This document shows positions 35,731-44,423 of a stretch of 64,000 bases of DNA, one piece after another. Each line of letters starts with the position of its first letter. Position 1 is the first letter of the stretch. The translations under genes and the position numbers were made by a program. The notes beneath the pieces were generated by a model that saw nothing but the letters and a program-made list of their open reading frames with translations, made no database searches and was not told the DNA's origin. Origin of the DNA: Gephyromycinifex aptenodytis (GTDB lineage: Bacteria; Actinomycetota; Actinomycetes; Actinomycetales; Dermatophilaceae); assembly GCF_012277275.1 (NCBI RefSeq), contig NZ_CP051155.1:1054001-1118000 (forward strand). The letters are read 5' to 3'.

Positions 35731-36363
35731 GTGACCACAGCCCAGCCCATCTTTCCGCCCCTTCTCACGTGCGCCATCGACACTGAGCGCCATGTCGCTC
35801 TGGCGGGCTGGGATCAGCCCTGGAGACTCTTCGCGCTCGTGGACCGCGAGAAGCTCTTCGCCGCCGAACCGGGGCTGCGCGACCAACTCCAGGCAGACCC
35901 GAACTCCCCCATGCACGACGGCGCCGACAGCGAGGACGCCTCAGCCGACACCGCAACCACCGACACCGAGGCCGAGGCTGAGGCTGAGGATGAGGCTGAT
36001 CTCGGTCCCGGTGAGTACGCCGCCGTCGAGCAGGAGGACCTGCCTGCGGCGGAAACCATCGAGGAACTGCTCGCCCAGATCGCCTGGCCACCAGAGGTGG
36101 ACGGCGTGGCGTTGGCGGTGGAGCGGATCGTCGTGCCGCCTGAGGCCGAGGCCGATCTGCCGCAGGACCCCGAGGCCGCCACCGCGGCCCTGGCCGAGCA
36201 CCCGGATCGTGCCGACATCCGGCTGCTGGTGGCTGTGCTGCGCGACGGTGAGCAGGCGTGCTTGATCCGGCAGCGTGCCCATGACACCGACGACAAGGTG
36301 GCGACCGGCTCCGACCTGGCCCCGGGTCTGACCAGCGCCTTGGCTGCCACTCTGCTGGACTGA
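35731..36363 (+). CDS. PPA1309 family protein
   Basis: 210 aa with a GTG start. It is recognised by the N-terminal HVALAGWDQPWRLFALVD and the C-terminal DIRLLVAVLRDGEQACLIRQ regions of this actinobacterial family. Between them is a strongly acidic linker (residues about 65-100, mostly Glu, Ala, Asp and Thr). It is divergent from UPF0182, with which it shares the 35584-35730 promoter region. Function unknown; no signal peptide. Confidence 0.85.
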   Translation: MTTAQPIFPPLLTCAIDTERHVALAGWDQPWRLFALVDREKLFAAEPGLRDQLQADPNSPMHDGADSEDASADTATTDTEAEAEAEDEADLGPGEYAAVEQEDLPAAETIEELLAQIAWPPEVDGVALAVERIVVPPEAEADLPQDPEAATAALAEHPDRADIRLLVAVLRDGEQACLIRQRAHDTDDKVATGSDLAPGLTSALAATLLD

Positions 36364-36451
36364 TCGTCACGGTGTGCTCTCCGGGCCGCGTAGGAAGGGA
36401 GCACACCGGGCAGCCGGCTGCGTTCGGTAGACGTGCTGCGACCCGCCTGTT

Positions 36452-37609
36452 TCAGCCGGCGCAGCGTGGGAGCGAGTCGCCCTTACCCGCCGCGATCGAT
36501 TCGACGGCCTTTCGCGCGTCCTCGAAGTCGGCCACCCGCACCACCCGCAGTCCTTCCGGGGTGTGTGCGGCAGCCTCCGCGCAGTTCTGTGCCGGAGCCA
36601 GGAACCAGTGCGTGGCGCTGGTTTCGACGGCGCCCTGCATCTTGTGCACGATCCCGCCGATCGGCAGCACCTCCCCCTCGGGGGTGATGGCACCCGTTCC
36701 GGCGATTTTGGTACCCCCGGTCAGTGCCCCCGGAGTGAGCCGGTCGTAGACCCCGAGCGCGAACATCATCCCGGCGGAGGGGCCGCCGATGTGACCGGCG
36801 CGGATGTCCACGTCCACGTCGAAGCTGAATGTAGAGGAGACCGCCACACCCATCAGACGCCGACCATCCATCGTGGTGGGTGTGACCTGCACCACGCGTG
36901 CTTTGCCGCCGCGCAGCACACTGACCCGCACGGGCGCGCCGACTGCTGCCTTCTGCACCAGGTCGGTGACCTCCTTGCGGGTGGCCACCGGGGAGCCGTC
37001 GACGGCGGTGATGATGTCGTTCTTCTCCAGCCGTCCGGCCGCCGGCATGTTGGGGTCGACGGCGGCGACGGTGACCTTCTCCCGCACCGGCCGACCGAGT
37101 TCACGCAACGCGACCGCGACGGCGTCGTCCTGGGAGCCGGCCATCGCGGCGGTGTTCTGCTCCTCGACCTGCTTCTGGGTCACATCATCGGGAAAGACGT
37201 CGCTTTTGGGCACGATCTCGGCCTCGGGATCCAGCTTTGCGGCGAGGAAGTCCCACACGCTCAGCGGCCTGCCGGGTCCTCCGGACTGGGACACGGTCGT
37301 CATATAGAGCGAGCCGGTCGTGGGGTAGGTCTTCGCCCCTTTGACCCCGATCGTGGGGGTATCGGCGCCGTCGCGGCCGAGCACGTCGATCGCCGGCCCG
37401 GCCCGGTAAACCACGTAGGGCACCGAGATCACCTGGCCCAGAAGGGCCAACAGCGCACCGACCAGCACGATGGTGAGCACAGTTCGGCCCGATTCCATCC
37501 ATGAGCGTTTCGGTGCCGGGCTCGGTTGAACCGCGTAGGAACCCTGGGCAGGGACCTGGGTTACCGCGGCGCCCGGGGAGGCACCTCGGCGCGCCGGCCA
37601 GGGCTTCAC
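36452..37609 (-). CDS. PDZ domain-containing Lon-like serine protease (YlbL type)
   Basis: 385 aa from GTG 37609, which overlaps the moaE stop as GTGA. After a short basic N-terminus comes one membrane helix (TVLTIVLVGALLALLGQVI), then a PDZ domain (residues about 200-280, including GRLEKNDIITAVDG), then a Lon-type protease domain. The Ser is in HIGGPSAGMMFALG and the Lys in LPIGGIVHKM, forming the Ser-Lys dyad. The active site should face outside the cell. The substrate is unknown. Confidence 0.9.
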   Translation of the reverse strand: MKPWPARRGASPGAAVTQVPAQGSYAVQPSPAPKRSWMESGRTVLTIVLVGALLALLGQVISVPYVVYRAGPAIDVLGRDGADTPTIGVKGAKTYPTTGSLYMTTVSQSGGPGRPLSVWDFLAAKLDPEAEIVPKSDVFPDDVTQKQVEEQNTAAMAGSQDDAVAVALRELGRPVREKVTVAAVDPNMPAAGRLEKNDIITAVDGSPVATRKEVTDLVQKAAVGAPVRVSVLRGGKARVVQVTPTTMDGRRLMGVAVSSTFSFDVDVDIRAGHIGGPSAGMMFALGVYDRLTPGALTGGTKIAGTGAITPEGEVLPIGGIVHKMQGAVETSATHWFLAPAQNCAEAAAHTPEGLRVVRVADFEDARKAVESIAAGKGDSLPRCAG

Positions 37610-38028
37610 GGAGTTCCCACCCACTCCTGGGAGCCGTCCTGGAAGATCTGGTGCTTCCAGATCGGCACCGTGCTCTTCAGGGTGTCGATGAGGTAGCTGC
37701 ATGCCTCGAAGGCTTCCCCCCGGTGCTCAGCGCTGACGGCCAACGCCACCGCCAGATCACCGATCTGCAGGGCACCCACCCGGTGCACTGCCGCGACCCG
37801 CACCACCCCGGGGCGCTGCTGGGTCTTCAGGACGAGGCTTTGCAGTGCCTCCACGGCGCTGGGGTGGGCCGAATACTCAAGACCGGCAACACCCTTGCCG
37901 GAATCATGGTCGCGTACCAGGCCGGTGAAGCTCACCACTGCGCCCGCGCGTGGGTCGGCTACGGCACTGAGGACCTCCTCAACGGACAAGGGCGTGTCCC
38001 GGACGTCCGAGAGTGTGTTGCTGTCCAC
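37606..38028 (-). CDS. moaE: Molybdopterin synthase catalytic subunit MoaE
   Basis: 140 aa. Conserved blocks are GAVVSFTGLVRDHD, HRVGALQIGDLAVALAVSAE, and the closing PIWKHQIFQDGSQEWV with the catalytic Lys. It inserts sulphur into precursor Z with MoaD, which is not in this window. MoeZ, which recharges such sulphur carriers, is encoded at 56504-57658. GTG start with AGGAGG 6 bases upstream. Translation is coupled to the PDZ protease gene by a 4-base overlap. Confidence 0.94.
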   Translation of the reverse strand: MDSNTLSDVRDTPLSVEEVLSAVADPRAGAVVSFTGLVRDHDSGKGVAGLEYSAHPSAVEALQSLVLKTQQRPGVVRVAAVHRVGALQIGDLAVALAVSAEHRGEAFEACSYLIDTLKSTVPIWKHQIFQDGSQEWVGTP

Positions 38029-38166
38029 GGTGATCCTCCTGTGCTGGCGTCAAGCGGTCCGGTTCGTAAGATCATCCGCCCTGCCTGGGCGGGGGTCGGG
38101 AACGCTTGACCCCCCTTACGTGGTTATCTAAAGACATCATCTTCTCAGGACGCGAAGGAGCGGCTC

Positions 38167-39699
38167 ATGCCCAGCCCGTCCAACCCGAACGAACCGGATC
38201 CGGAGCAGCCCGACTTCAGCAAGCTCTTCGAGCAACTGCTGGGCGGCGGCGACGCTGGAATGGCACAAGCCATGGCCTCCATGGGACTGGACAAGGTCGA
38301 TCCGGCAACCATGTCGATGCTTGCCGGGCAATTGAGTGCCATGTTCCAGGCGGCACCCACCGACGGCGTCAACCTCGAGCTGTCGGCAGATGTGGCCCGT
38401 AAGGCTGCGGCTGCCGAAGGCGACAAGGTCGTCACCGAAGCCCAGCGGCGCGGCAACGACGACGCGGTCCGGGTGGCAGACCTGTGGCTCGACAACGTCA
38501 CCAATATGTCGGCGCCCGGCGCCGGGGTGCGCAGCTGGAGCAAGGCGGAGTGGATCGACGGCACGATGCCGATGTGGGGCAAACTCGTGGCCCCGGTCGC
38601 GGATGGGGTCACCCACGCGATCACCCAGGCGATGCGCTCCCAGCTGGAGCAGCTCGGCGGCGCTGAGGGGTTGAGCCAGATGCCGGGGCTACCGCCGGGA
38701 ATGGCGCTGCCTGCCGGCATGGATCTCTCGGCGATGTTCGGGCAGATGGAGCCGATGCTGGCCCGGATGAGCAGTTCCATGTTCGGTGCGCAGATCGGCC
38801 GCGCTGTCGGCACGTTGGCCGGCCACGTGCTGACCGGCACCGAGGTCGGGCTCCCTCTGCTGCACGACACGGTGGTCCTGCTGCCGGCCAATATCGAGGA
38901 GTTCGCGCAAGGTCTGGAGATCGACGCGGCGCAGGTGCGGCTGTACCTGGCGGTGCGGGAAACCGCACGGGTGCGACTGTTCGCCGATGTGCCCTGGGTC
39001 GGACCCCAACTCGTGGCTGCCGTGCAGGCCTACGCCCGCGACATCTCGATCGACACCGAAGGTATCGAGGCCAAGGTCGCCGGCATCGACCCCACCGACC
39101 CGCAGGCCATGCAGGACGCGCTGACCGACTCGCTGTTCTCCAACGAGCGCAGCGAGGCCCAGAAAGCTGCACTGACTCGCATGGAAACCCTGCTGGCCCT
39201 CGTTGAGGGCTGGGTCGATGTGGTCAGCGATCGCGCGTGCGCACCGCACCTTCCGCAAGCCGACGCGCTCGGTGAGGCGATGCGTCGCAGGCGCGCCACC
39301 GGGGGGCCCGCCGAGCAGCTCTTCAGCCAGCTCGTGGGTCTGGAATTGCGGCCGCGGCGACTGCGTGACGCGGCCAACCTGTGGGCAGCCCTCGAAGATG
39401 CCGGCGGCGCAGCCGCGCGCGATGCCGCGTGGGCCCACCCGGACCTCGCCCCGACCGCGGGGGATCTGGATGACCCGCTCGGATATGTCGAGCGAGCCTG
39501 CAACACCTCCACTGATGAGACCGAAGCCGACCTCGATGCAGCGTTGGAGGCGATCTTCGCCGAGAACGACGCGGCCAAGGCTCGCGGGGACATCGGCCCG
39601 GAATCGGGTCCTTCCGATGCCGGGCCCTGGCCCAGCGACCGTCAGTCTGATGACACGCCCGGCGATGACGAGGCCGACGGTGGGCCGAACGGAAAGTAA
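38167..39699 (+). CDS. DUF2342 family protein (putative zinc-dependent metalloprotease)
   Basis: 510 aa. It matches the actinobacterial DUF2342 family through AEWIDGTMPMWGKLVAPVAD, SMFGAQIGRAVGTLAGHVLTG and ALVEGWVDVVSDRA. Family members are usually annotated as metalloproteases because of a conserved REAAHxRLF-like segment. Here that segment, near residues 263-271, reads RETARVRLF, so the His is replaced by Arg and catalysis is doubtful. The C-terminal 50 residues are acidic and disordered. Substrate and biological role are not known. Confidence 0.85.
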   Translation: MPSPSNPNEPDPEQPDFSKLFEQLLGGGDAGMAQAMASMGLDKVDPATMSMLAGQLSAMFQAAPTDGVNLELSADVARKAAAAEGDKVVTEAQRRGNDDAVRVADLWLDNVTNMSAPGAGVRSWSKAEWIDGTMPMWGKLVAPVADGVTHAITQAMRSQLEQLGGAEGLSQMPGLPPGMALPAGMDLSAMFGQMEPMLARMSSSMFGAQIGRAVGTLAGHVLTGTEVGLPLLHDTVVLLPANIEEFAQGLEIDAAQVRLYLAVRETARVRLFADVPWVGPQLVAAVQAYARDISIDTEGIEAKVAGIDPTDPQAMQDALTDSLFSNERSEAQKAALTRMETLLALVEGWVDVVSDRACAPHLPQADALGEAMRRRRATGGPAEQLFSQLVGLELRPRRLRDAANLWAALEDAGGAAARDAAWAHPDLAPTAGDLDDPLGYVERACNTSTDETEADLDAALEAIFAENDAAKARGDIGPESGPSDAGPWPSDRQSDDTPGDDEADGGPNGK

Positions 39700-40525
39700 G
39701 AGCAAACCCGCGCGTCGTCGACGCGCCCGTGCCGGGTGGATTCCCAACCAGCACGGCGCGTGGGCGATGCTCGCGGTGCCCTTCCTCGTCGGGGTTTTCC
39801 GGGGCGGCCCCACGCTGTTACACCTGCCGTTGCTGGGATGTTGGGTGGTGGGGTACTTCGCCTTCTTCGCTGCTGGCCTGTGGCTGCGATCAGGCCGTAA
39901 CGCACGCTATGTACCGCCCCTGATCACTTACACGCTCGGGTGTGCCCTGTTCGGCGGGACGCTGGCACTGCTCCGTCCGGACTTGCTCGAATGGCTGTTG
40001 GTATACGTCCCGATCGCGGCACTGAGCCTGCTGTATTCGGCCAGGCGGGATGATCGAGCCCTGCTCAACGACATCATCACGATCATCGCGGCCTGCCTGA
40101 TGGCTCCGATCGCCTTCGGTTTGAGCGCCAAAGCCGGAACGGCTGCGCCGATGTGGGCAGGCGGGGGGACTTCCCGCCAGATCCTTGCTGCCGACCCTGC
40201 GATGGGGTGGGTGACGCTGGCTCTGATGTGTTACTTCGTCGGCACCAGCCTGTACGTCAAGACGGTCATCCGGGAACGCCGTTCGCGGGCCTACCACCTG
40301 GCCTCCTGGAGCTACCACGGCGCGGTGACCTTGCTGTGGTTGCTGGCTCCGCTGTTGGGCGCACCCATTCCGCCGCAGGCCCACTGGCTGCTTGTGGCAT
40401 TCTTCGTCGTGATGACCGTGCGAGCGGCGCTCATGGCGGGCCGCCGCGTCCGCCCGATGAAGGTCGGGCTGGGCGAGATCGCCGCCTCCACCGTGCTGCT
40501 GCTCATCCTCGTTCTGGCCTGGTGA
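39665..40525 (+). CDS. YwiC-like family integral membrane protein
   Basis: About 286 aa from ATG 39665, which overlaps the preceding gene by 35 bp; GTG 39680 is an equal alternative. A basic N-terminus (KPARRRRAR) is followed by the family motif GWIPNQHGAWAML and about eight hydrophobic segments. A conserved polar loop carries YSARRDDRALLNDI and a later one SYHGAVTLLW. The protein is a polytopic membrane protein of unknown function. Neighbouring genes give no clear hint. Confidence 0.85.
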   Translation: MTRPTVGRTESKSKPARRRRARAGWIPNQHGAWAMLAVPFLVGVFRGGPTLLHLPLLGCWVVGYFAFFAAGLWLRSGRNARYVPPLITYTLGCALFGGTLALLRPDLLEWLLVYVPIAALSLLYSARRDDRALLNDIITIIAACLMAPIAFGLSAKAGTAAPMWAGGGTSRQILAADPAMGWVTLALMCYFVGTSLYVKTVIRERRSRAYHLASWSYHGAVTLLWLLAPLLGAPIPPQAHWLLVAFFVVMTVRAALMAGRRVRPMKVGLGEIAASTVLLLILVLAW

Positions 40526-40565
40526 TACTGCCGGTCGCGCAGGCACCGCCACCACCCCGCGGCAC

Positions 40566-40613
40566 GGGCTGCACCGGTGGGGTCTCTGCGTGGCCCTAGG
40601 GCTGCACCGGTGG
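40566..40613. repeat. 15-bp direct repeat at the 3' ends of convergent genes
   Basis: GGGCTGCACCGGTGG occurs at 40566-40580 and again at 40599-40613, 33 bp apart. The second copy covers the final codons of the metallopeptidase gene on the minus strand. It may be the trace of a short tandem duplication. Confidence 0.6.
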
Positions 40614-41258
40614 CGCTGAGGACAACCTCGGCGGCTCGTCCTGGCTGGGTGGGCTCCCAGCCTCATCTGCGGGCTGCCCCGCTGGCCGGTCGGCCGCGGC
40701 GAAACCTTCCAGGTAGCCGCGAGCACGCTCCAGGCGGGGGTAACTCTGCAGCAACGCCCAGAACTCGGGGCCGTGTCCGGCCTCGATGAGGTGTGCCAGC
40801 TCATGGAGCAACACGTAGTCACGCACCCAGTCCGGCATCGGGCGCACCGCCTGCGAGATGCGGATCGCACCGGTGGAGGGGGTGCATGAACCCCACCGGG
40901 TGTGTTGCCGGTCCGACCAACGCACACTGCTGGGCACCGCGCGCCCATCCAGGTAGCGCGCCGAGAGCTGCTGCGCCTGGGCGCTGAGTTCGGCATCGGT
41001 GATCGCCGCCCGGCCTGTGCCCTTAGCCTTGATCCGCCCGGACAGTGTGCGAATCCAGTCGGTCTCCTCTTGGTCGGTGAGCGTGTCCGGCACCAGCACC
41101 ACCAGACGACCCTGCTGCTGATAAGCGCTCACGGTGCGCCGCCGCCGCGCGCTGCGACGAAGCTCCACCTCCATACCGTCGATCACCCGGCGTTCCATGC
41201 GCGGCGCGGCCTGAGGCCCCCGCCTGGTCGTGCGCCGTCTGCCGGTACCTGGGCTCAT
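40596..41258 (-). CDS. YgjP/M48-like zinc metallopeptidase
   Basis: 220 aa from ATG 41258 (MSPGTGRRRT). It has a basic N-terminus, the RRSARRRRTVSAYQQQGRLV strand region, HTRWGSCTPSTGAIRIS, and the zinc motif LLHELAHLIEAGHGPEFW (HExxH with a third His). This is the chromosomal, stand-alone member of the family that also has a copy in the R-M operon. The two share the motif layout but little else by eye. Function unknown. Confidence 0.87.
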   Translation of the reverse strand: MSPGTGRRRTTRRGPQAAPRMERRVIDGMEVELRRSARRRRTVSAYQQQGRLVVLVPDTLTDQEETDWIRTLSGRIKAKGTGRAAITDAELSAQAQQLSARYLDGRAVPSSVRWSDRQHTRWGSCTPSTGAIRISQAVRPMPDWVRDYVLLHELAHLIEAGHGPEFWALLQSYPRLERARGYLEGFAAADRPAGQPADEAGSPPSQDEPPRLSSAPPVQP

Positions 41259-41410
41259 GCCCTGACGGTATCGGGCCAATCTCCGAGCCGGCCTGCAACA
41301 CTCACGGCGCTCGCAATCGACCAATGTGGGCGATAGTGCCACCTCTCATCTAGGGTGAGCGAGTGCCAAAGCCGCATGCGCGGTGCGATCGACGAGGAGA
41401 CTTCACACAT

Positions 41411-41575
41411 ATGTCAGATACCGGCGAGACCTACAAGGGCGACTTCTACTGCGTCAAGTGCAAGGAAAAGCGCGAGACGGAGGGAAACGTCGTCGAGACC
41501 AACGGTCGTCGCATGGCAAAGGGCATCTGCCCGGAGTGCGGCACCAAGCTCAACCGGATCCTCGGCAAAGCCTGA
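41411..41575 (+). CDS. DUF5679 small zinc-ribbon protein
   Basis: 54 aa. Two Cys pairs, CVKC near residue 14 and CPEC near residue 40, form a zinc ribbon. The sequence TYKGDFYCVKCKEKRE is typical of this tiny actinobacterial family. A longer in-frame start at 41363 would add 16 residues, but the short form agrees with the family. Function unknown; RNA- or ribosome-related roles have been guessed for such ribbons. An AGGAG lies 13 bp upstream. Confidence 0.85.
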   Translation: MSDTGETYKGDFYCVKCKEKRETEGNVVETNGRRMAKGICPECGTKLNRILGKA

Positions 41576-41705
41576 TCCATCGCACGTAGGGGTCGCTGCG
41601 CGGGGGGCGCTGCGGCCCCTTCGTCATGTCCGCAGACAGCGCTCCGCTGTGGATAGCGGGCGGGCCGGATCGCCGCGACGGCGACACTGAACGGGCTGTG
41701 ACCCG

Positions 41706-42683
41706 GTGATCCCGCCGCATCGAAAGGCCCCGCCTGTGAGCCGTCCGCGCCTGCCCGACCACGCCCGACCCTTCGTTCGAGGGCGCGGGTCTTTGCAGGT
41801 GGGCGAACAGCCTGGGCAGGGCGTGGTGTTCTCCGGCTTGAGCCAGGACGAGATCCGTCTGGTGATGGGGCTGGACGGTAGCCGCGACCTGGAGCAGTTG
41901 CGTGCAGAACCCGGCGCAGCGCGCCTGGACGCGCTGCTGGAGGTGCTGCGCGACCGCAGCCTCCTGGCCGAGACGGGATTGGACCCGCAGGTCCTCCTCG
42001 AACTCGGTCCCCACCGCGAACAGTTGGCCTGGGACGCTGCAGGGCGAGCCGCGGCCTACGGCGTAGACGACGGCTACCGGCTCCTGCTCGCCCGACGCGA
42101 CCGCACAGTGGTAGTCGCCGGTGCCGGCGCGGCGGCCGCGATGATCGCCGTGCTGCTACGCCAGGGTGGGGTCGGCCACGTCTGCGTCGGTCCGCACGCC
42201 GGTGATGCCCTGGACCTGGAGTTGCGCTCCGGTTCCGGCGAGTTACCCGACTGCATCGTCCTGATCTGTGAGGGCGCGCTCCCCCCGGATGCGGCGCTGC
42301 CCTGGTGGCGCCGTGGCGTAGCCGTAGTTCCCCTGATCCTGCGGGCGGAGCGAGCCACCGTCGGCCCCCTACTCGCCGCCGGAGGCCCGTGCGCACATTG
42401 CCTGGACCTGAGGCGTAGCGACGCCGACCCCGGCTGGCCGGCCGTCCTGCAGCAGATCACCCAGTCGGCCCGCATCAGGGGCGAGGCGGGCGCCGAGAGC
42501 GCCCTGAGCGCAGTGGCGGCCGGCGTGACCACCTTGCTCGTTCACGACCGGCTCGACGTACCCGGAACCCCCGACGGATGCTCAATCGAGGTGACGCTTC
42601 CGCTGCCGCAGCTCGTCTACCGCAAATGGTTTGCCCACCCCGATTGCCCATGGCACGAGACGGCAGTCACAATTGGTGGGTGA
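41706..42683 (+). CDS. ThiF/E1-like (cyclodehydratase-like) protein
   Basis: About 325 aa; GTG 41736 (VSRPRLPDH) is an alternative start giving 315. The order is a winged-helix-like N-terminal part (GLSQDEIRLVMGLDGSRDLE), then a Rossmann loop VVVAGAGAAAAMIAVLLRQG, then CAHCLDLRRSDADPGWPAVL. The last block is typical of leader-peptide-binding E1-like proteins of azole-peptide pathways. No precursor peptide, dehydrogenase or transporter is nearby, so a peptide-modifying role is not supported. It is translationally coupled (GTGA) to the AarF kinase, which suggests a shared function. Confidence 0.75.
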   Translation: MIPPHRKAPPVSRPRLPDHARPFVRGRGSLQVGEQPGQGVVFSGLSQDEIRLVMGLDGSRDLEQLRAEPGAARLDALLEVLRDRSLLAETGLDPQVLLELGPHREQLAWDAAGRAAAYGVDDGYRLLLARRDRTVVVAGAGAAAAMIAVLLRQGGVGHVCVGPHAGDALDLELRSGSGELPDCIVLICEGALPPDAALPWWRRGVAVVPLILRAERATVGPLLAAGGPCAHCLDLRRSDADPGWPAVLQQITQSARIRGEAGAESALSAVAAGVTTLLVHDRLDVPGTPDGCSIEVTLPLPQLVYRKWFAHPDCPWHETAVTIGG

Positions 42684-44011
42684 GCGAACCTCCCCGCGGG
42701 GGATTCACCCGCACCCTCAGACTTGCCGCGCTGCCACTCGGAGTGGCAGGTCGGGCCGCCATGGGCGCAGGGCGGCGCCTGGGTGGGGTACCAGCTGAAG
42801 ACGTGGCCCTGCAACTGCAAGCCGCTACCGCCGAGCAACTCTTCACCGTTCTCGGCGAACTCAAGGGCGGGGCGATGAAGGTCGGGCAGGCGCTGTCCAT
42901 CTTCGAGGCGGCGATGCCCGCCGAACTGGTCGGCCCCTACCGCGCTGCACTGACCAAGCTCCAGGACTCGGCGCCGGCCATGCCTGCCGCGACTGTGCAC
43001 CGGGTGCTTACGGAGAACTTCGGCCCCCGGTGGGAATCGCGCTTTCGCGACTTCGACGATGAGCCCTCCGCCTCGGCCTCTATCGGCCAGGTGCACCGGG
43101 CCACGTGGCGTGATGGGCGCGACGTCGCCGTCAAGGTGCAGTACCCCGGCGCGGGTGCGGCGCTCATCGGCGACTTCCGGCGTCTGTCCCGGGTCACCCG
43201 ACTCTCGGCGGGTTGGATCCCGGGATTGGACTTGACCCCGCTGTTGACCGAACTCGTCGACCGCGTCGAGGACGAGTTGGACTATGAGGCCGAAGCGGTC
43301 AGTCAACGACTTTTCGCTCAGGCTTTCGCCGGCGACCCGCATGTCCGGGTCCCAGCCGTGGTGCATGCCGGGCGCACCGTCATCGTCTCGGAATGGTTGG
43401 AAGGCACGCCGCTGTCCCAGATCATCCGGGAAGGTAGCGAGCAGGAGCGCGACGCTGCGGCGGCGCGCTACCTGGAATTCCATCTGTCCGGCCCGCAACG
43501 GGTGCGGCTGCTGCACGCCGATCCCCACCCCGGCAACTTCCGCATGCTGCCCGACGGGCGCCTCGGCGTGATGGATTTCGGCTCCGTGGACAACCTGCCG
43601 GACGGCCTGCCCCCCGCCATCGGATGGCTGTTGACCCGAGCACTACTCGAAGATGCCGACACGATCGTCGCGGGGCTGCGCGAGGAGGGTTTTATCCGCC
43701 CGGAGATGGACGTGGACCCTCAGGAGTTGCTGGACGTCCTGGACCCCTTCGTCGACGCGATCCGAACCCCGACGTTCCTGTTCACCCGCGAGTGGTTGGG
43801 CAGCCATGTCGAACGCTTCCAGAATCCGACCTCGGTCGACTTCCGGACGGGACTCAAACTCAACCTGCCAGCCGACTACATGCTCATCCACCGGGTGTGG
43901 GCCGGCGGTATCGGGGTGCTGTGTCAGATCGGCGGGGAGATCCCAGCCCGCGACATCCTCGACCAGGGGCTGCCCGGGGCGCACTTCCCCGCTTTGGAGA
44001 CCAACCCCTAG
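42680..44011 (+). CDS. AarF/ABC1/UbiB family atypical kinase
   Basis: 443 aa from GTG 42680, overlapping the previous stop. The family-specific KGGAMKVGQALSIF motif (KxGQ) lies near residue 62. SASIGQVHRATWRDG with the downstream Lys of VAVKVQYPG forms the nucleotide site. HADPHPGNF (catalytic loop) and VMDFGSVDNL (metal loop) are intact. UbiB-like kinases act in membrane lipid or quinone metabolism. The substrate here is unknown. It is cotranscribed with the E1-like protein. Confidence 0.92.
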   Translation: MSEPPRGGFTRTLRLAALPLGVAGRAAMGAGRRLGGVPAEDVALQLQAATAEQLFTVLGELKGGAMKVGQALSIFEAAMPAELVGPYRAALTKLQDSAPAMPAATVHRVLTENFGPRWESRFRDFDDEPSASASIGQVHRATWRDGRDVAVKVQYPGAGAALIGDFRRLSRVTRLSAGWIPGLDLTPLLTELVDRVEDELDYEAEAVSQRLFAQAFAGDPHVRVPAVVHAGRTVIVSEWLEGTPLSQIIREGSEQERDAAAARYLEFHLSGPQRVRLLHADPHPGNFRMLPDGRLGVMDFGSVDNLPDGLPPAIGWLLTRALLEDADTIVAGLREEGFIRPEMDVDPQELLDVLDPFVDAIRTPTFLFTREWLGSHVERFQNPTSVDFRTGLKLNLPADYMLIHRVWAGGIGVLCQIGGEIPARDILDQGLPGAHFPALETNP

Positions 44012-44066
44012 ACATGACGGCGGCGAGGACCCTGGGGGTCCTCGCCACCGGTCGTGCAGAACATCC

Positions 44067-44231
44067 TCAACGCATCACGTAGAAGTCCCGGCGAGCGTTG
44101 GGCTCAGAGCCGGACAAGACGGACAGGTCGGTTCCGGAGGCGCGCTGCGCGGCCGAGCGGATCCGGGCCTCGGCGAGGCGCAGACGGTCCAGAGTGAGCG
44201 TGGATGTTGAGCCGAAAGACAAAGACTTCAC
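44067..44231 (-). CDS. Small conserved-looking hypothetical protein
   Basis: 54 aa from GTG 44229-44231, ending at TGA 44067-44069. It reads STSTLTLDRLRLAEARIRSA in its first half and ends RRDFYVMR. Codon third positions from Thr-9 onward are strongly G/C, as in neighbouring genes, which supports real coding. AAGGGG precedes the start by about 12 bases and a promoter-like element lies about 115 bp upstream. The family is not recognised and no motif or membrane segment is seen. Confidence 0.55.
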   Translation of the reverse strand: MKSLSFGSTSTLTLDRLRLAEARIRSAAQRASGTDLSVLSGSEPNARRDFYVMR

Positions 44232-44346
44232 AGGTGATAATCCCCTTCACGGAACTAGCGGTCCAGCGGTCCATGGCGCAAACCACCATGGGAGCCATGG
44301 CGAGGGATCATCTTCCCGGACGATCCAACCCCGCAACGACAGGTTT

Positions 44347-44375
44347 ACTTTACGCCTCAACTAACTTTTTCTCAA
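44347..44375 (-). promoter_or_regulatory. Predicted promoter for the 54-aa gene
   Basis: On the minus strand, TTGAGA (44370-44375), a 17-bp spacer and TAAAGT (44347-44352). The spacer is AT-rich for this genome. Transcription would start near 44340, leaving a leader of about 110 nt before the GTG. Confidence 0.45.
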
Positions 44376-44393
44376 GTTGGCGCCCTCTATCTC

Positions 44394-44423
44394 TTGACAG
44401 ACTGTCTGTCGAAAGTCCAATAT
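44394..44423 (+). promoter_or_regulatory. Inverted repeat overlapping a promoter-like element
   Basis: GACAGAC (44396-44402), one base, then GTCTGTC (44404-44410) is a perfect operator-like palindrome. It overlaps TTGACA (44394-44399), which has CAATAT 18 bp downstream. No plus-strand gene follows, so the site may instead act on the divergent minus-strand promoter. The rest of 44232-44549 shows no gene. Confidence 0.4.

Noticed and set aside
41706-44231. The E1-like gene as part of an azole-modified peptide cluster
   Set aside because: No precursor peptide with a Cys/Ser/Thr-rich core, no dehydrogenase and no transporter are seen nearby.
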